From Sipunculus nudus (taxonomy: Eukaryota > Annelida > Sipuncula > Golfingiida > Sipunculidae), in assembly GCA_026874595.1 (NCBI GenBank), contig CM049322.1, forward strand, positions 39,033,340-39,097,339: DNA of 64,000 bases, in the 5' to 3' direction. The position numbers and the translations under genes are program-made. The notes under the pieces were generated by a model. That model saw only the letters and a list, made by a program, of their open reading frames with translations. It ran no database searches and had not been told where the DNA came from. Positions within the stretch are counted from its first letter, which is position 1; each line of letters starts with the position of its first letter. Shown here piece after piece: positions 43,611 to 54,274 of this stretch.

Positions 43611-46133
43611 TTATTTAGTTTTTTTTTTCCAGAATACCGATGTTATTCTATACCACCCATCGTGCCTGGATACTACACGCCCTATTTTTACCCAAGCATG
43701 CCACCATGTTTTGGGGTGATACTTTTTTAGATGATTTCTGATCCGTTGACTCAGTCCTGAGCCAGGTCCTACTGTTGTGAATAGTTTTCTCACGGAGATA
43801 ACACTTCCATTTGATTCATTTATGTTGAGTTCCTCTGCCAGATAAGACCTGATGTAGAATGTATTTGTAAATCGTTCAAACCTCTCTGGATTTTGCTCCA
43901 GGTAATTTCTGGTGAAATGGTAAAATCTTGAGCATACTTGACTAATACTTCCGACCATAGCTATGTCAATGTCCTGGTCCGGCATATCCACCCTCTCATA
44001 CTGCATCTGCTGACTGTTCTCTCCGTCCGATTTCTCTACTTCCTCCACATCTTCTCGCTGCTGGTCCTGCATATCCACCCACTCATACTTCATCTGCTGA
44101 CTGTTCTCTCCGTCCGATGTCTCTACTTCCTCCACATCTTCTCGCTGCTGGTCCGGCATATCCACCCACTCATACTTTATCTGCTGACTGTTCTCTCCGT
44201 CCGATGTCTCTACTTTCTCCACATCTTCTCGCTCCTGGTCCGGCATATCCACCCACTCATACTGCATCTGCTGACTGTTCTCTCCGTCCGATGTCTCTGC
44301 TTCCTCCATACCTTCATGCTGCATATTATTTTCCTATTCATGCTGTCTCTCATGTAGTGTAGCTAAGAAATCTCTTAGCATTTCCTTCGCTATGCCAACA
44401 CTGACGTAGTGCTCTCTTTTCCCATCAGGGAAGTATCCAAGTGTAAGAGTGAATATAGTGCTGCTGTGCTGCCCATCTGGTGAAACTAGGGTTGTAAAGT
44501 CTGTACCATCTGCTGATGCGATGAGAAATTGGACGTTATATGCCCTTGCCAAGGCCAGAAGTGTAACGTGGTCACCGTATGTTGTTTTCCTGAGCATATT
44601 ATTAATGTAGGTGTTAAAATTACCAACAATGAATCGCGCGTAATGCGCCTCGTTGTCTCTAATGTGACAGACGGCTTCCTCTCGAAGAGAAGCTGCGGTG
44701 CGGTGTATCCCAAAAAGAGACAGCTGGTGACCCACCGCTTCAAATTGAAAGCTTCCCACGGTTTCTCGGCATTCGTTAAGCACTTTAATATTTCTTTGAT
44801 TCAGATTGTTGACCTTTCTTTATGTGACAGCACTATATAGTATATCTTCTTGTGCTGTTGTTTTTTCCATTCATCTGTTGTGCTTCTCTTGTTGGCGTTC
44901 TTTTCTTTGCTGGCTGCTGCCGCCGTTAAATCAGTCACTGATACCCATTGGGTGTTGATGGTTCCATCGGGCAGCTTAATCGTCACCAAATATTTATGCT
45001 TGAACAGATCTCTATCAACAACAATTCCTTTACAGGCATACCGACGTCTCGGGATTTTCTGGCTTCCTCTGCCACTTGGAGGATACCGAACAAACACCCT
45101 CTCGCTCTCTCGGTAAATTGCTGTTTTCTTGGTGCCCTTTTTGACCATGCGTGTACTGGCCTGCCTTGATGAATTCTTCACTCTTTTGCGCATACCAACG
45201 TTTCCTCGATCGGAAAATCTTCACTCGGTGTCATGTTGTTAAGGACCTCTTTAGGAACGTCGTTAAGGGCTTCTTGGACTTCATGGAGGCTCTTTGCCCA
45301 ATTAAAGCCCTTGTGACTTTGAAGCTGATTTTATTCCTCAATTCCCGGTGCGAGCGCTCGCATTTGCCTTGAGACTCCGGGTGGTATGGGCTTCTTCTTA
45401 TTACTTTGATTCCCTTCGCTTTTAAAAGGGCCTCCACTTCACCCTTAAACTCATTTCCCTGGTCACACTGGATAATTTGGGGAGTCCCGTGCTCTGCAAA
45501 GACTCTTCTGAGTGTTTTGGCGACATGTGCACTCTTCTTCGATGTCAGGGGTCGGAGACGCAGAAAGCGGGAGAATGTGTCGATAATCGACAGTATGTAT
45601 TTGTGCGATTTTTCCTTGAAGCTGACTGCATCGGCCTGCATGTTTAGCAGGTCAATTTGCCAACGCTCGTTTACTCTGTTCGATGTGACTGGTTTAGGTG
45701 GCACTTTGTTCTGGAAACGTGGATGTTGTTGTCGGTATGTTTGAGACTTGTTGAGGACACCTTTTACATTGCGATACGTAACACCGGCTTGTGATCTTTT
45801 GATTTGTCGCCAGGTAGATCTGCCTCCGCTGCCTAGATTTATTTTCAGTGTTTTCTTGACATCACCGGATACCTGGCAGGTAGGAACAACTTTCTTCCCC
45901 TTGAAGTATAGGACCCCAGACACAACACTGAAATCTGCTCTTCGTCGCTGATATTGTCGTACCGCATTTCTTTGAATGTTTGTTCGCTTTGATTTTGGTA
46001 CTTTGAAACTTCCATTTGCTAGCCCAAGTAGAACTCTGTACTTATTGGCGCTGAGTTGATGTAGAAAGGAGTCCTTGGACTTCCCTTCATTACGTGAAGT
46101 CATGCTGAATCTGAGAGAGAGAGAAAGAAACAA
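43611..46133 (-). pseudogene. Ginger-like transposase with OTU domain, disrupted
   Basis: On the minus strand the coding relic runs from about 46103 (MTSRNEGKSKD) to 43611. Domains in order: an N-terminal region; an rve/DDE core with Asp in 'NERWQIDLLNM', Asp in 'QIIQCDQGNEF' and Glu in 'HPESQGKCERSH', the last two about 35 residues apart; a GPY-like domain ('RVFVRYPPSGRGSQKIPRR', 'TQWVSVTDL'); an OTU deubiquitinase-like domain ('RTAASLREEA', 'YGDHVTLLALARAYNVQFL', 'EHYVSVG'); four 29-aa repeats; and a basic C-terminal region. Lesions: frameshifts near 45318, 45185 and 44818 and TAG at 44334-44336. The OTU nucleophile region reads GSFQF, so the usual Cys is Phe (44748-44750). Ginger DNA transposons use integrase-like transposases, some reported with protease domains; a domesticated relative is possible but unlikely given the breaks. 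Confidence 0.7.
43975..44320 (-). repeat. 87-bp coding minisatellite (29-aa repeat)
   Basis: Four copies with starts at 44011, 44098, 44185 and 44272 (period exactly 87) encode 'ETSDGENSQQMKYEWVDM' followed by 'PDQQREDVEEV'. The unit is acidic and Gln-rich. The exact multiple of three and the low divergence mean it expanded in frame, probably as a disordered linker between the OTU domain and the C-terminal domain. Confidence 0.9.
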
Positions 46134-46139
46134 AGAGAA

Positions 46140-46650
46140 ACGTTAGCTGAGAAGTCTAAATTGATATAAAATAATAATACCTATATACACAACAAGTTCC
46201 AAACATGACATATGTTAAGCATAAAAGAACACAGTTTAAATATTAATTAAACTAAAGGGGCCCTCAAAGTCCCCGTGTTCCGCCTTGGTGAAAACTTAAG
46301 AACTTGTTCCTTGACCGTGATTGAATATAATAACAGATACAATGACATTATTGGCGCCAATTTGGGTATTGCTTTCCAATTTGTTTCTTTTAATCAGATA
46401 ATTAGCGCTAAAATCGCGCAAATTTTCCCCGAAAATTGCGATTTTGATAAATTTGACTCAAATTTCGGTGATTTGATACATGGATGGGTCCCTTTTTTTT
46501 AAAGTTGGCATTTGTATGAGTGGCACTTCAAATTTTTCAGCGGCACATCCCTACCAAAACCAAAGTTGAGTACACCCCCCCCCCCCCGCCCCCGGGCCCT
46601 AAGGTGTACTGAATATACGGGTGACGAATATAGGTGGTCATTTTAAAGGA
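46140..46650. other. upstream flank of Ginger-like element
   Basis: AT-rich with repeated 'aatttcg/aaaattgcg' words at 46340-46480 and a C-rich run at about 46569-46590. The terminal repeat of the transposon was not found. Confidence 0.4.
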
Positions 46651-46654
46651 AATG

Positions 46655-47290
46655 TGTAAAGAAACAAGTGGCCTAAGGGCCTTGATGCTCAGCTGAACTT
46701 GAAAATACAAAAGGTGAAATTGCATTATTCTGAGGGGGAGGTCGGAGCCCCATAACTCGAAGACGTTACAGTTTCAGGTTTCCACAGAGAACTTTAATTG
46801 AATTTCCTATATCTAAAGTTAAAGGTTTCTAGGTATTTCGGTTACGATTTGTGCCCTGTTAACCGTTGCAAAAACGTTCAAAGTCTCAAAAATAGAGACA
46901 AAAATTCGAAAAAAATAGAAAAAATACAGGTGGAGCCACCAGTATGCAGAAAATGATGCAACACTCCAAGATCAATATCTATGCCAAAAATCATGGTGAT
47001 CAATGCATTAGTTGTTCAGATACTTGAGCTTTTGTATTAAAATATGCATTATTCTGCGGGGTACTTTTGAGCCCCATACCACAGAGAATATAGGTCACAG
47101 TTACCTAATTTCAGGCTTCCTTTTATGAACCTCCCTGTATGTAAAGTTAAAGGTTTATTGGTATCACGGTTACGATTTGTGCCCTGTTAACATACAGACG
47201 GCCAGCCGGACGGAGGGGCGAGGGACAAAGGGTGATCGTTATAGCTCAGATGTATTACAGTCAGCTGAGCCGAAAACGAGGGACAACTGA
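46655..47290. repeat. dispersed repeat with internal duplication
   Basis: Starts 'aaacaagtggcctaagggcc' with 'gctcagctgaa', as does 51387. It contains two related sub-blocks (46735-46865 and 47045-47190), each with 'taaagttaaaggttt' and 'cggttacgatttgtgccctg', and ends in 'cagacggccagccggacgga'. Non-coding. Confidence 0.75.
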
Positions 47291-47294
47291 TAAA

Positions 47295-47870
47295 GCTGTG
47301 TACTATAAATCTGAGGTTTGTGACTTACAATGAAAACTATGTTATAAAATGAGAGACTGTGCTTTTGTAAAATCTGTGGGTGTAGATGGTGGAAGAACCA
47401 TAAGGAGTGGGGCGTGAAAAATGCCAATTTAATCTCATGTCGAATTTTTGACAAACCGCATTGGAAAATTTTACTTAAACTGTGTGTTGGGGTGTACTGT
47501 GAATCCCTTAATCAGATTAATAATTGGGTGACCCCAGGACCTGATTCGGGCATTGGCCGGCACCAACACATGGCCTAGGGATTTACGACACGAAAAGCAT
47601 AGACCTATAGTGCACACCTATAAGCTTATATCATTAAAGTTGATAAACCTACATGTAAGGTCTTTACCTGGGAACTAGGCGGATTCGTTAATCATAAATC
47701 ACGGATTCTCTTCGAGGATGATTGTTCCTGAGTTGGCATCTGCTGCACAACGTGTCCGAATGTGTGCCGCAGGATGTGACGGTGCGATCTCGATTGAAGT
47801 CGCAGCTGATGCGCTGATATTGTGAAGAACCAAGTGCCGGAAACCATGACGTCACATGGATCTCCAGGCC
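47295..47870. other. nothing recognised
   Basis: No frame with a domain; leads into the inverted repeat at 47874. Confidence 0.4.
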
Positions 47871-47873
47871 TAG

Positions 47874-48265
47874 GCATAGACTGGTACCCTGCGCTCAGCC
47901 AATCATAGAGACAGGTGTGGAACGCCATCTTCAATACTCCAAGTTTCACCTACTGACATTCCGGTAGACTGGATCCGCCTCGAATACATACGCTGATGCC
48001 GTCGTAATGGACGTTTACGCTTTCCTGGTTGATAATACGCAGTTCTTGTAATATAATTTTCTTTTGTCATTTATCGTGTAAACATATGCAAGAGGGAGCT
48101 GTTGCGCAAAAATTGAATGATAAATGTGTATATTGGAGTTGGAACTATAGCAACTACAGGAAGATCATGACTTGCAACATTGTGTCCTGAAGAAAGCGTT
48201 CCACACACGTCTCTATGATTGGTTGAGCGCAGCGGGTCATAATAGAGCAGGGTACCAGTCTAGGC
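47874..48265. repeat. inverted repeat with ~280-bp spacer
   Basis: The left arm (47874-47925: 'agactggtaccctgcgctca', 'ccaatcatagagac', 'gtgtggaacgc') recurs in reverse complement at about 48200-48265, where the right arm has a 15-17 base insertion after 'ggtaccctg'. No coding frame. Could be a MITE or the footprint of an inverted duplication. Confidence 0.75.
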
Positions 48266-48544
48266 AGACTTGTGACTAAGGTAGCGGCATCCGACGAAGC
48301 AGTGGCGTACGTAACTAGGCCTTCAGTATTGAGTGGCCAAGCATTATGTATTTCCCCCAACTGAAACTTTTTTATTTCTGTAAGAATGAAAAATGCTTGT
48401 ATTTAGGTTAACCTTAAAACAAACTACATTTTTACCATTCGGCAAGTCCTTTAATATATTAAAGAAACTGGATGTACTGTGATGAGTATGTTTAATTGGT
48501 TTATCTTGGTAGAACTATGTCATGTTTTCTTATATATACACCCA

Positions 48545-48894
48545 CATCTCTCTTTCTTCCCTCAACTTTCTTTTCTTACGCTGGGTCAGCATTGCTTCCC
48601 TTTCTCTTCTACCTCTCTTCTTATTCTGCAATATTTCCCCATTTTCAATAGTTCCCTTTCTATTTTCACCTTTTGCGGACAGGAGAAAAGGTCCATTTTT
48701 CCTTTTCCCCTTAAACATTTACTTGACCCGACTGTCTAGATTCTCGCCATACCTTCTCCTTTTCATCATTTCCCCTTTCTATTTCTTACATTGTTTCTTT
48801 CGCTTCTTTCCTATTCCTTTTTCCTTTCTTTCCTTTTCTCACCTTTTTTTCTTTCGGTTCTTTCCAATTCCCTCTCCTTTGTTTTTTTTTACTT

Positions 48895-48945
<51 letters not shown>

Positions 48946-49255
48946 TTCTCTTCGCTCTCCTTCCCTTTCCTTCCCACTTTCGCCACTTTTACTTTTCATT
49001 ATTCACTCTCCCTTTTTTTGCCTTTTCTTTTTTTTCATTTTTTTTCTTTCTTCCTCTCTTTTCTTTTCACCCTTCTCTCATCTCAAGGCCCTCTTCCTTC
49101 CTCTCTTTTCCTCCTATTTCTTTTTCTTTTCATTTCTTTCCCCCTCAATTCCTTCCCTCTTTTCCCTTTTTTTCTTTCGTTTCCATGTTTCCCTCCCTTC
49201 TCTTTCTTCTTTTCCTTTCTTTCCTCCCCCATATTTTTCTGTCCCTCTCTAAATT
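48545..49255. repeat. long polypyrimidine tract with (CT)n core
   Basis: About 700 bases overwhelmingly C and T on the + strand, containing a pure (CT)n run (about 48897-48942). Frames read as Phe/Ser/Leu- or Glu/Arg/Lys-only proteins are by-products of composition. Confidence 0.9.
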
Positions 49256-49425
49256 GTCTGAGGCTGGACTTATCGCCTAACCTGCCCACCCCTATATACG
49301 CCAATCCACTCTGTAAAAATGTTATCTTGGCGTCAAAGGGTAATGATAAATAAATAATAAATAATCTTGTCTTCACCAATAGAAATAATTATAAAAGAAA
49401 CTGAAAACGGATAAAACACCTTCTA

Positions 49426-49646
49426 TGACATGTCTCGATTCAGTCACGTTTGTGGTGTCTTCAAATTGACACAAATCATGTATTTATACAAGACATTTCA
49501 CAAGAAGACAAGTCTCTATGCAAGACACTTACATTCGGTAGGACGCGTCTCATGTAATCAGTTAGGAGACATGTCTTTAAAAGGACACAAGTCATGTCTT
49601 CCGTCTTGCATAAAAACATGACTTTTGTCTTATAGCAGGCATGTCT
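49426..49646. repeat. cluster of 'gacatgtct' decamers
   Basis: Decamers TGACATGTCT (49426), AGACAAGTCT (49506), AGACATGTCT (49567) and AGGCATGTCT (49637) lie among other 'caagac' and 'catgtct' words. Three fit the p53-family half-site RRRCWWGYYY. Spacing of 60-80 bases also suggests a degenerate tandem repeat. Confidence 0.5.
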
Positions 49647-49659
49647 CATAATGTGTCTT

Positions 49660-51380
49660 GTAATTTTGTGTTTTATAATGTTCTCATTTCCTTGTTATTT
49701 AGGTATTCAAACATGTTACAGAGTTGTTCATCACCGAACAACAACGATGCAGCCGCGTATTTTTACAACTGCTGACATGGCGGCTAAAATATTTTTCCGG
49801 GTAGAAAAAGTGAGAAAGTCATCATCGCATCTTATCATGTGTCCGTGTTGGCGGTTAAATGAGAACAGAATCCTCTGCAAATAATTACGGATTACATAAT
49901 CCTTGTTATACGGAGCGATTTTGACAAACATATTATAGGAGGGGGTGTTGCAACCCCCTTATCTTTTTTATAACGAACCCCCGATATCCCGTATGTGGTA
50001 CCAATGGATAGGTATCAGTCCCCTCTTTCCATTTATACCAAAATATAAAAGTCACTATGATGTCATATTAACCGATAACCGAAAAATCGACATTCATTTC
50101 GGAAAATATAGGAAAAATCAAAATGTCGTAGAAATCACAGGAAAATCTAATTTTCATGGGGTATTTTTGCAAAATAATAAAGAAAACTACATGCACTAGT
50201 TTTAACTGAAAACTAACTTCATAATTGATATATATTTATTAATAGCTAAATGTGCATTTACACCTACCCCTAACCTCACACCTTAAAACAGTCACAGTAT
50301 ACCTGGGAAGGTGGTAGGTTTGATCTGCTTGCACCAGAATGAGGCCGAAGAATCAACCTGACGGTCGTTGAGCGATATATCTGAGGAATGTTTAACGGCA
50401 GGAAAAAAATCGTTAGGGTTTTTTGTCAACCCCCCCCCCCCCCTCCCCACCTTCGTTGAACTAGAGTTAAATAAACGATAAGCAGATTTTCCAACTTATG
50501 TTGACAAACTTTTTCATGACAGACGATGAAATTGAAATTTATTTCATTCAGTCCTGCGAATCTTTCGTGTGAACATCAAAGAAAAATACCAGAACGATTA
50601 TTTATTGTATAACATTAACCAATAGAGAGATCATAAACTGGGCAGTCCGTCGAGGGCGCAAAATCGAGTCAGTCTGATGACAGAGTAAAAGGGCCCTAGT
50701 CCACCAGAGAAAAATGTTTGCCTTCCATAGAAAAATATTGTTGTGTGTAGTGATGACTGCCTTTACGGTAGAGCCCGGACTAATATTACAGGTACTTTTA
50801 TTCCTACTACACCTGCATAACTCTCGTCTACCTGAGCCATTTTTTGTAACATTAATTATGACTGAAGAGAGGATGGTAACCACCCCCTCAAGGATTTTTA
50901 AATTGACGCACATAAAGTACTAGTGTTTACTGAGATTGTATAATGTCTCCTCTATCTAGGTAAACAAAGATCATGACAATCGGCCACGGTGTTACGTAAT
51001 AATGACGTCATAAAATTGACCGACCCGAAAATTTTGATAATTTGGCTGATACTGGGAAAAATATACTATGTAAGTTTCAGCTCCGTACCAATAATTTTTA
51101 AATGGCGACTTACAAATGTCCGCAGTGGCAACCACCATTTTTTACCCCGAGATTTTTTTTATCATAATTACCGCAAAGGACGAACTTACAGTTATTTTAA
51201 TGCCTAGGTTGGATTCTCTTTGCGTTTTATGCAGTGAAAAAAAAATCTCGAGAGGGACCACACCTTTCGGTGGACGATCTCGATTATAGTGTATTAAACG
51301 TGATGCTAGCCGATATTAAACATCTCCAGTTATATATAAATGGAGGGTCGAAAGTAAATTCAGGAAACCAGTGTATCAGC
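49660..51380. other. nothing recognised
   Basis: Short open frames on both strands without domains; a C run near 50430-50443. Confidence 0.4.
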
Positions 51381-51384
51381 AACT

Positions 51385-51715
51385 AAACAAGTGGCCTATG
51401 GGCCATGACGCTCAGCTGTATTCAGGGTAACATTGTTCTAAGGTTATAGGTCACAGTGACCTAATTTCATGTTTCCATGAATAACTTTTATGGACCTCCC
51501 TGGATGTATAATAAGAAGTTTCTTGTCTAAACAGTTAAAATTTGTGCTTTTAACAGATGACCACATTTTTAAAGGTTTTGAAAATAGAGAAAGGCCTCCG
51601 TAAAATTAAGAAAAATATAGGTGGCGCCACCAAACTGCAGAATCTGAAGGAACACTCCATGATCCAAAATCAGGCAAAGAATCATGATGATCAATGCGTT
51701 TGTTATTCATATATA
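51385..51715. repeat. dispersed repeat, copy of 46655 family
   Basis: 'aaacaagtggcctatgggcc', 'acgctcagctg', 'aaaaatataggtggcgccac' and 'aatcatgatgatcaatgcg' match 46657-47025 in order. At 51448-51462 it holds a perfect AGGTCAcagTGACCT palindrome. Confidence 0.75.
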
Positions 51716-51784
51716 TAAGATTAAGATAATGAGACAATTGCACCCAGATATGTATAAGAGTAAGTGTATGCATTATCGTTGAGA

Positions 51785-51905
51785 ATTGCTGTATTCATTA
51801 TCGTAGCTGGCGACAATTTGTGCAGGGCGACAAATTGTGCTGACAATGCCTACACAGTTTGTCGCCCCCTAAGGACGACAATTTGTGCCGGCGACAAATT
51901 GTGCC
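51785..51905. repeat. inverted second copy of cgacaatttgtgc array
   Basis: Reverse-complement match of 41820-41945, including the shared flank 'attcattatcgtagctggcg' and the 'acacagtttgtcgcc' variant. Contains about six motif copies. Confidence 0.85.
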
Positions 51906-52281
51906 CCGGTTTACACATTGTATCATATGCCACTTGAATTCAATTCAACTAGCGTGTTTGGATACATGATACACAGCAACACTACCCGAATTCGAACTTG
52001 ACTGACCTATACACCTTGGACAATGCTTTTCGAAACTAAGTACGAATCTGGCGCCGGTAACAGGAAAAGAGCTAGGACTTATTGTCAACAAGGGCAAAAA
52101 AGTAGGTTTTCCTTTTTCTTAGCATGTCTGATCGAATTTTGGCAGATCTTAAATTGAAACTGTTCTATTCTGGTTAACCTGTTCTGGAGATCTGAAAACA
52201 GTAAATCAGCGGAGTTGCCGCACTTTGATGGTCTACCTGGGTGTATCTCTCCTACATGCTCAAGTAGGACAATTGAAATCG

Positions 52282-52322
52282 GGAAGGTGGGGGAGCGGGG
52301 GGGAGGATGTGGGGGGAAGGGA
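52282..52322 (+). other. G-quadruplex candidate
   Basis: G runs of 5, 7, 6 and 3 separated by 2-8 bases on the plus strand satisfy the common four-run rule. No gene is adjacent. Confidence 0.5.
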
Positions 52323-52754
52323 ACAGAACATACCGTTAATAAGGGAAAAGTTCCAAACATTATTCAACTTCAAGGTTTGATCAAATTCTCTGATCTAAAT
52401 TTTACAATCTCCAGTTAAATAACAATTCTTCATTTCTGTTTGCAAGGCAAATATGTCTGCTCCAGGAGAGCATACTGCTCAGGTGCTGCTGAAGAACTGC
52501 TTAATATCGCTTCTGTTATGCATATAGGCCTGTTCCACTTGAGCACTGAATTAAATAATTGGAACCGCTTAATTTACTGAAAAAATATATATATGCACAA
52601 TTGTTTGTGTTGTGGGATTTAGACTACTCATGTCATGTTAGCTGTGCATGCTCTTGTATTTAATGCGGTACTGCTGACAGATTCACTGGACGGCTACTTA
52701 TTGACTGATTTTAGCTATTTTCGGCATGAATGGACACACTGAGTTTATGTAATA

Positions 52755-53105
52755 TCTGACAAGCCTTGTGCCTAGATCTATTTCAGAGGGTACATAGCTG
52801 ACCCAACCTTGTGCCTAGAGCTAAGTCAGAGGATACATATCTGGCCTTACTTTGTGCCTAGATCTAGTTCAGGGTATACACATCTTTCCTTTCCTTGTAC
52901 ATTGACCTAATTCAGGGTATACACATCTGACCTTAGCTTGCGACTACATCAGGTTTACAGGATACCCATCTTGCCAGATCTAGTGTCAAGACCTAAGTCA
53001 GAAGATACACATCTGGCCTTACCATGTGTCAGACCAAGTTCAGAGGATACAAAATGGCCACATCTATTGCTAAGGATTAAATAACAGAGTACATACCTAG
53101 CCATA
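52755..53105. repeat. diverged minisatellite, ~48-bp unit
   Basis: About seven imperfect copies of a unit built from 'ccttgtgcctagatctaag' and 'tcagaggatacacatctgg'. Non-coding. Confidence 0.8.
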
Positions 53106-53109
53106 CATA

Positions 53110-53764
53110 TAAATTTTATTTTTAGTCAGTTTTATCACAGGGGTCATACAATAAAGATCTTATGGTAGAACGTTAAAATATATTTATCCCTATCCTTTCT
53201 CCTAATATGACCATGGGAAAGAAATATTTAGCAATATCAACATAATATGGCATATAATGTTTTTTTGGACCAAAAAGAAATTGAAAAAAAATATACTCAA
53301 CAAACACTACTAAGACAAAAAAAAGGAGGAATTTGAAAGCTCAAGAAACTAGCGGTCTGAATAAAATTGGACAAGAAAAATGTTTATAAACATTTTAATA
53401 AAAAATATACATTTGTACATTGTCATAAAATATATATTATGAACGTTTTATAATAACACTATAGTTGAGTGATAACAAAAATGAGCATGTGGCATTTTTA
53501 TTCCCATAATTAGTGCAAATGCTGTATGGTGCAGGTGCGAAACGAATCTCTCGAAAAAAACAGCTTAAACGAAAAACCGCCAAATTTCAGCCTGGCGGAA
53601 TGTAAAGCCAAATACAATATATATTATATATATATACATATAGCATACAAAATATCAAGTGTACAAGAGACAGTGCATCGTTATGATGGAGTCTTGGAAA
53701 TGAAACCCTCTCGAAACGTCTAAAAATGAAGAAATGTTTAGCAGCCCCCATGGAATGCAAAGAC

Positions 53765-53770
<6 letters not shown>
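53110..53770. other. nothing recognised
   Basis: AT-rich. 53560-53650 and 53745-53850 share 'aatgyaaag.caa' next to TA runs, possibly a small duplicated unit. Confidence 0.4.

Positions 53771-53773
<3 letters not shown>

Positions 53774-53831
<58 letters not shown>
53774..53831. repeat. (TA)n microsatellite
   Basis: About 29 TA units. Confidence 0.95.
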
Positions 53832-53834
<3 letters not shown>

Positions 53835-54194
53835 AAATACAAAATTTAACAACTATACAAAAAAGGCAGTGCAACCGCATAGATAATTATTAACAATTAC
53901 AAGACAAAAAATAGGTATAAAACTGTACCAAAATATACCATCTATATATTAAGTAGAAGATCAGTGTCCTGAGGTCCTAGGGACGGGAAATATACCGGAT
54001 TTTATTCCTGGGGCAACACTAATACTTCACTTGCAAAGAAATATCAGAAAACTCAAAAGTTACCTCATCAAAATGGTCATTTCAAATTGCGAAATCACTA
54101 TACGAAAGGATGTCTGTAAAAATATCGCAAGTTACTGTATCAAATTAATTTATTACGCAAATTCAGGCTACTTTGCTCCAGTCTTGATTTCAAA

Positions 54195-54200
54195 TTTATT
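54195..54200 (-). terminator. poly(A) signal of serine-protease gene
   Basis: TTTATT on the plus strand (AATAAA on minus) lies about 75 bases past the stop codon at 54275-54277; another is at 54149-54154. Confidence 0.5.
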
Positions 54201-54274
54201 TCAACTTGGTCCCATAGTTCAATTACTGCCAGCGTAACTGTAACACTGTAACAAAAGCTGTAGGAATTAAATTT

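Noticed and set aside
43938-44362. Plus-strand frames of 139 and 81 codons with HIHPLILHLLTVLS repeats
   Set aside because: They are antisense readings of the 87-bp coding minisatellite of the Ginger-like protein.
48522-49353. Phe/Ser/Leu-rich and Glu/Arg/Lys-rich frames
   Set aside because: By-products of the polypyrimidine tract.
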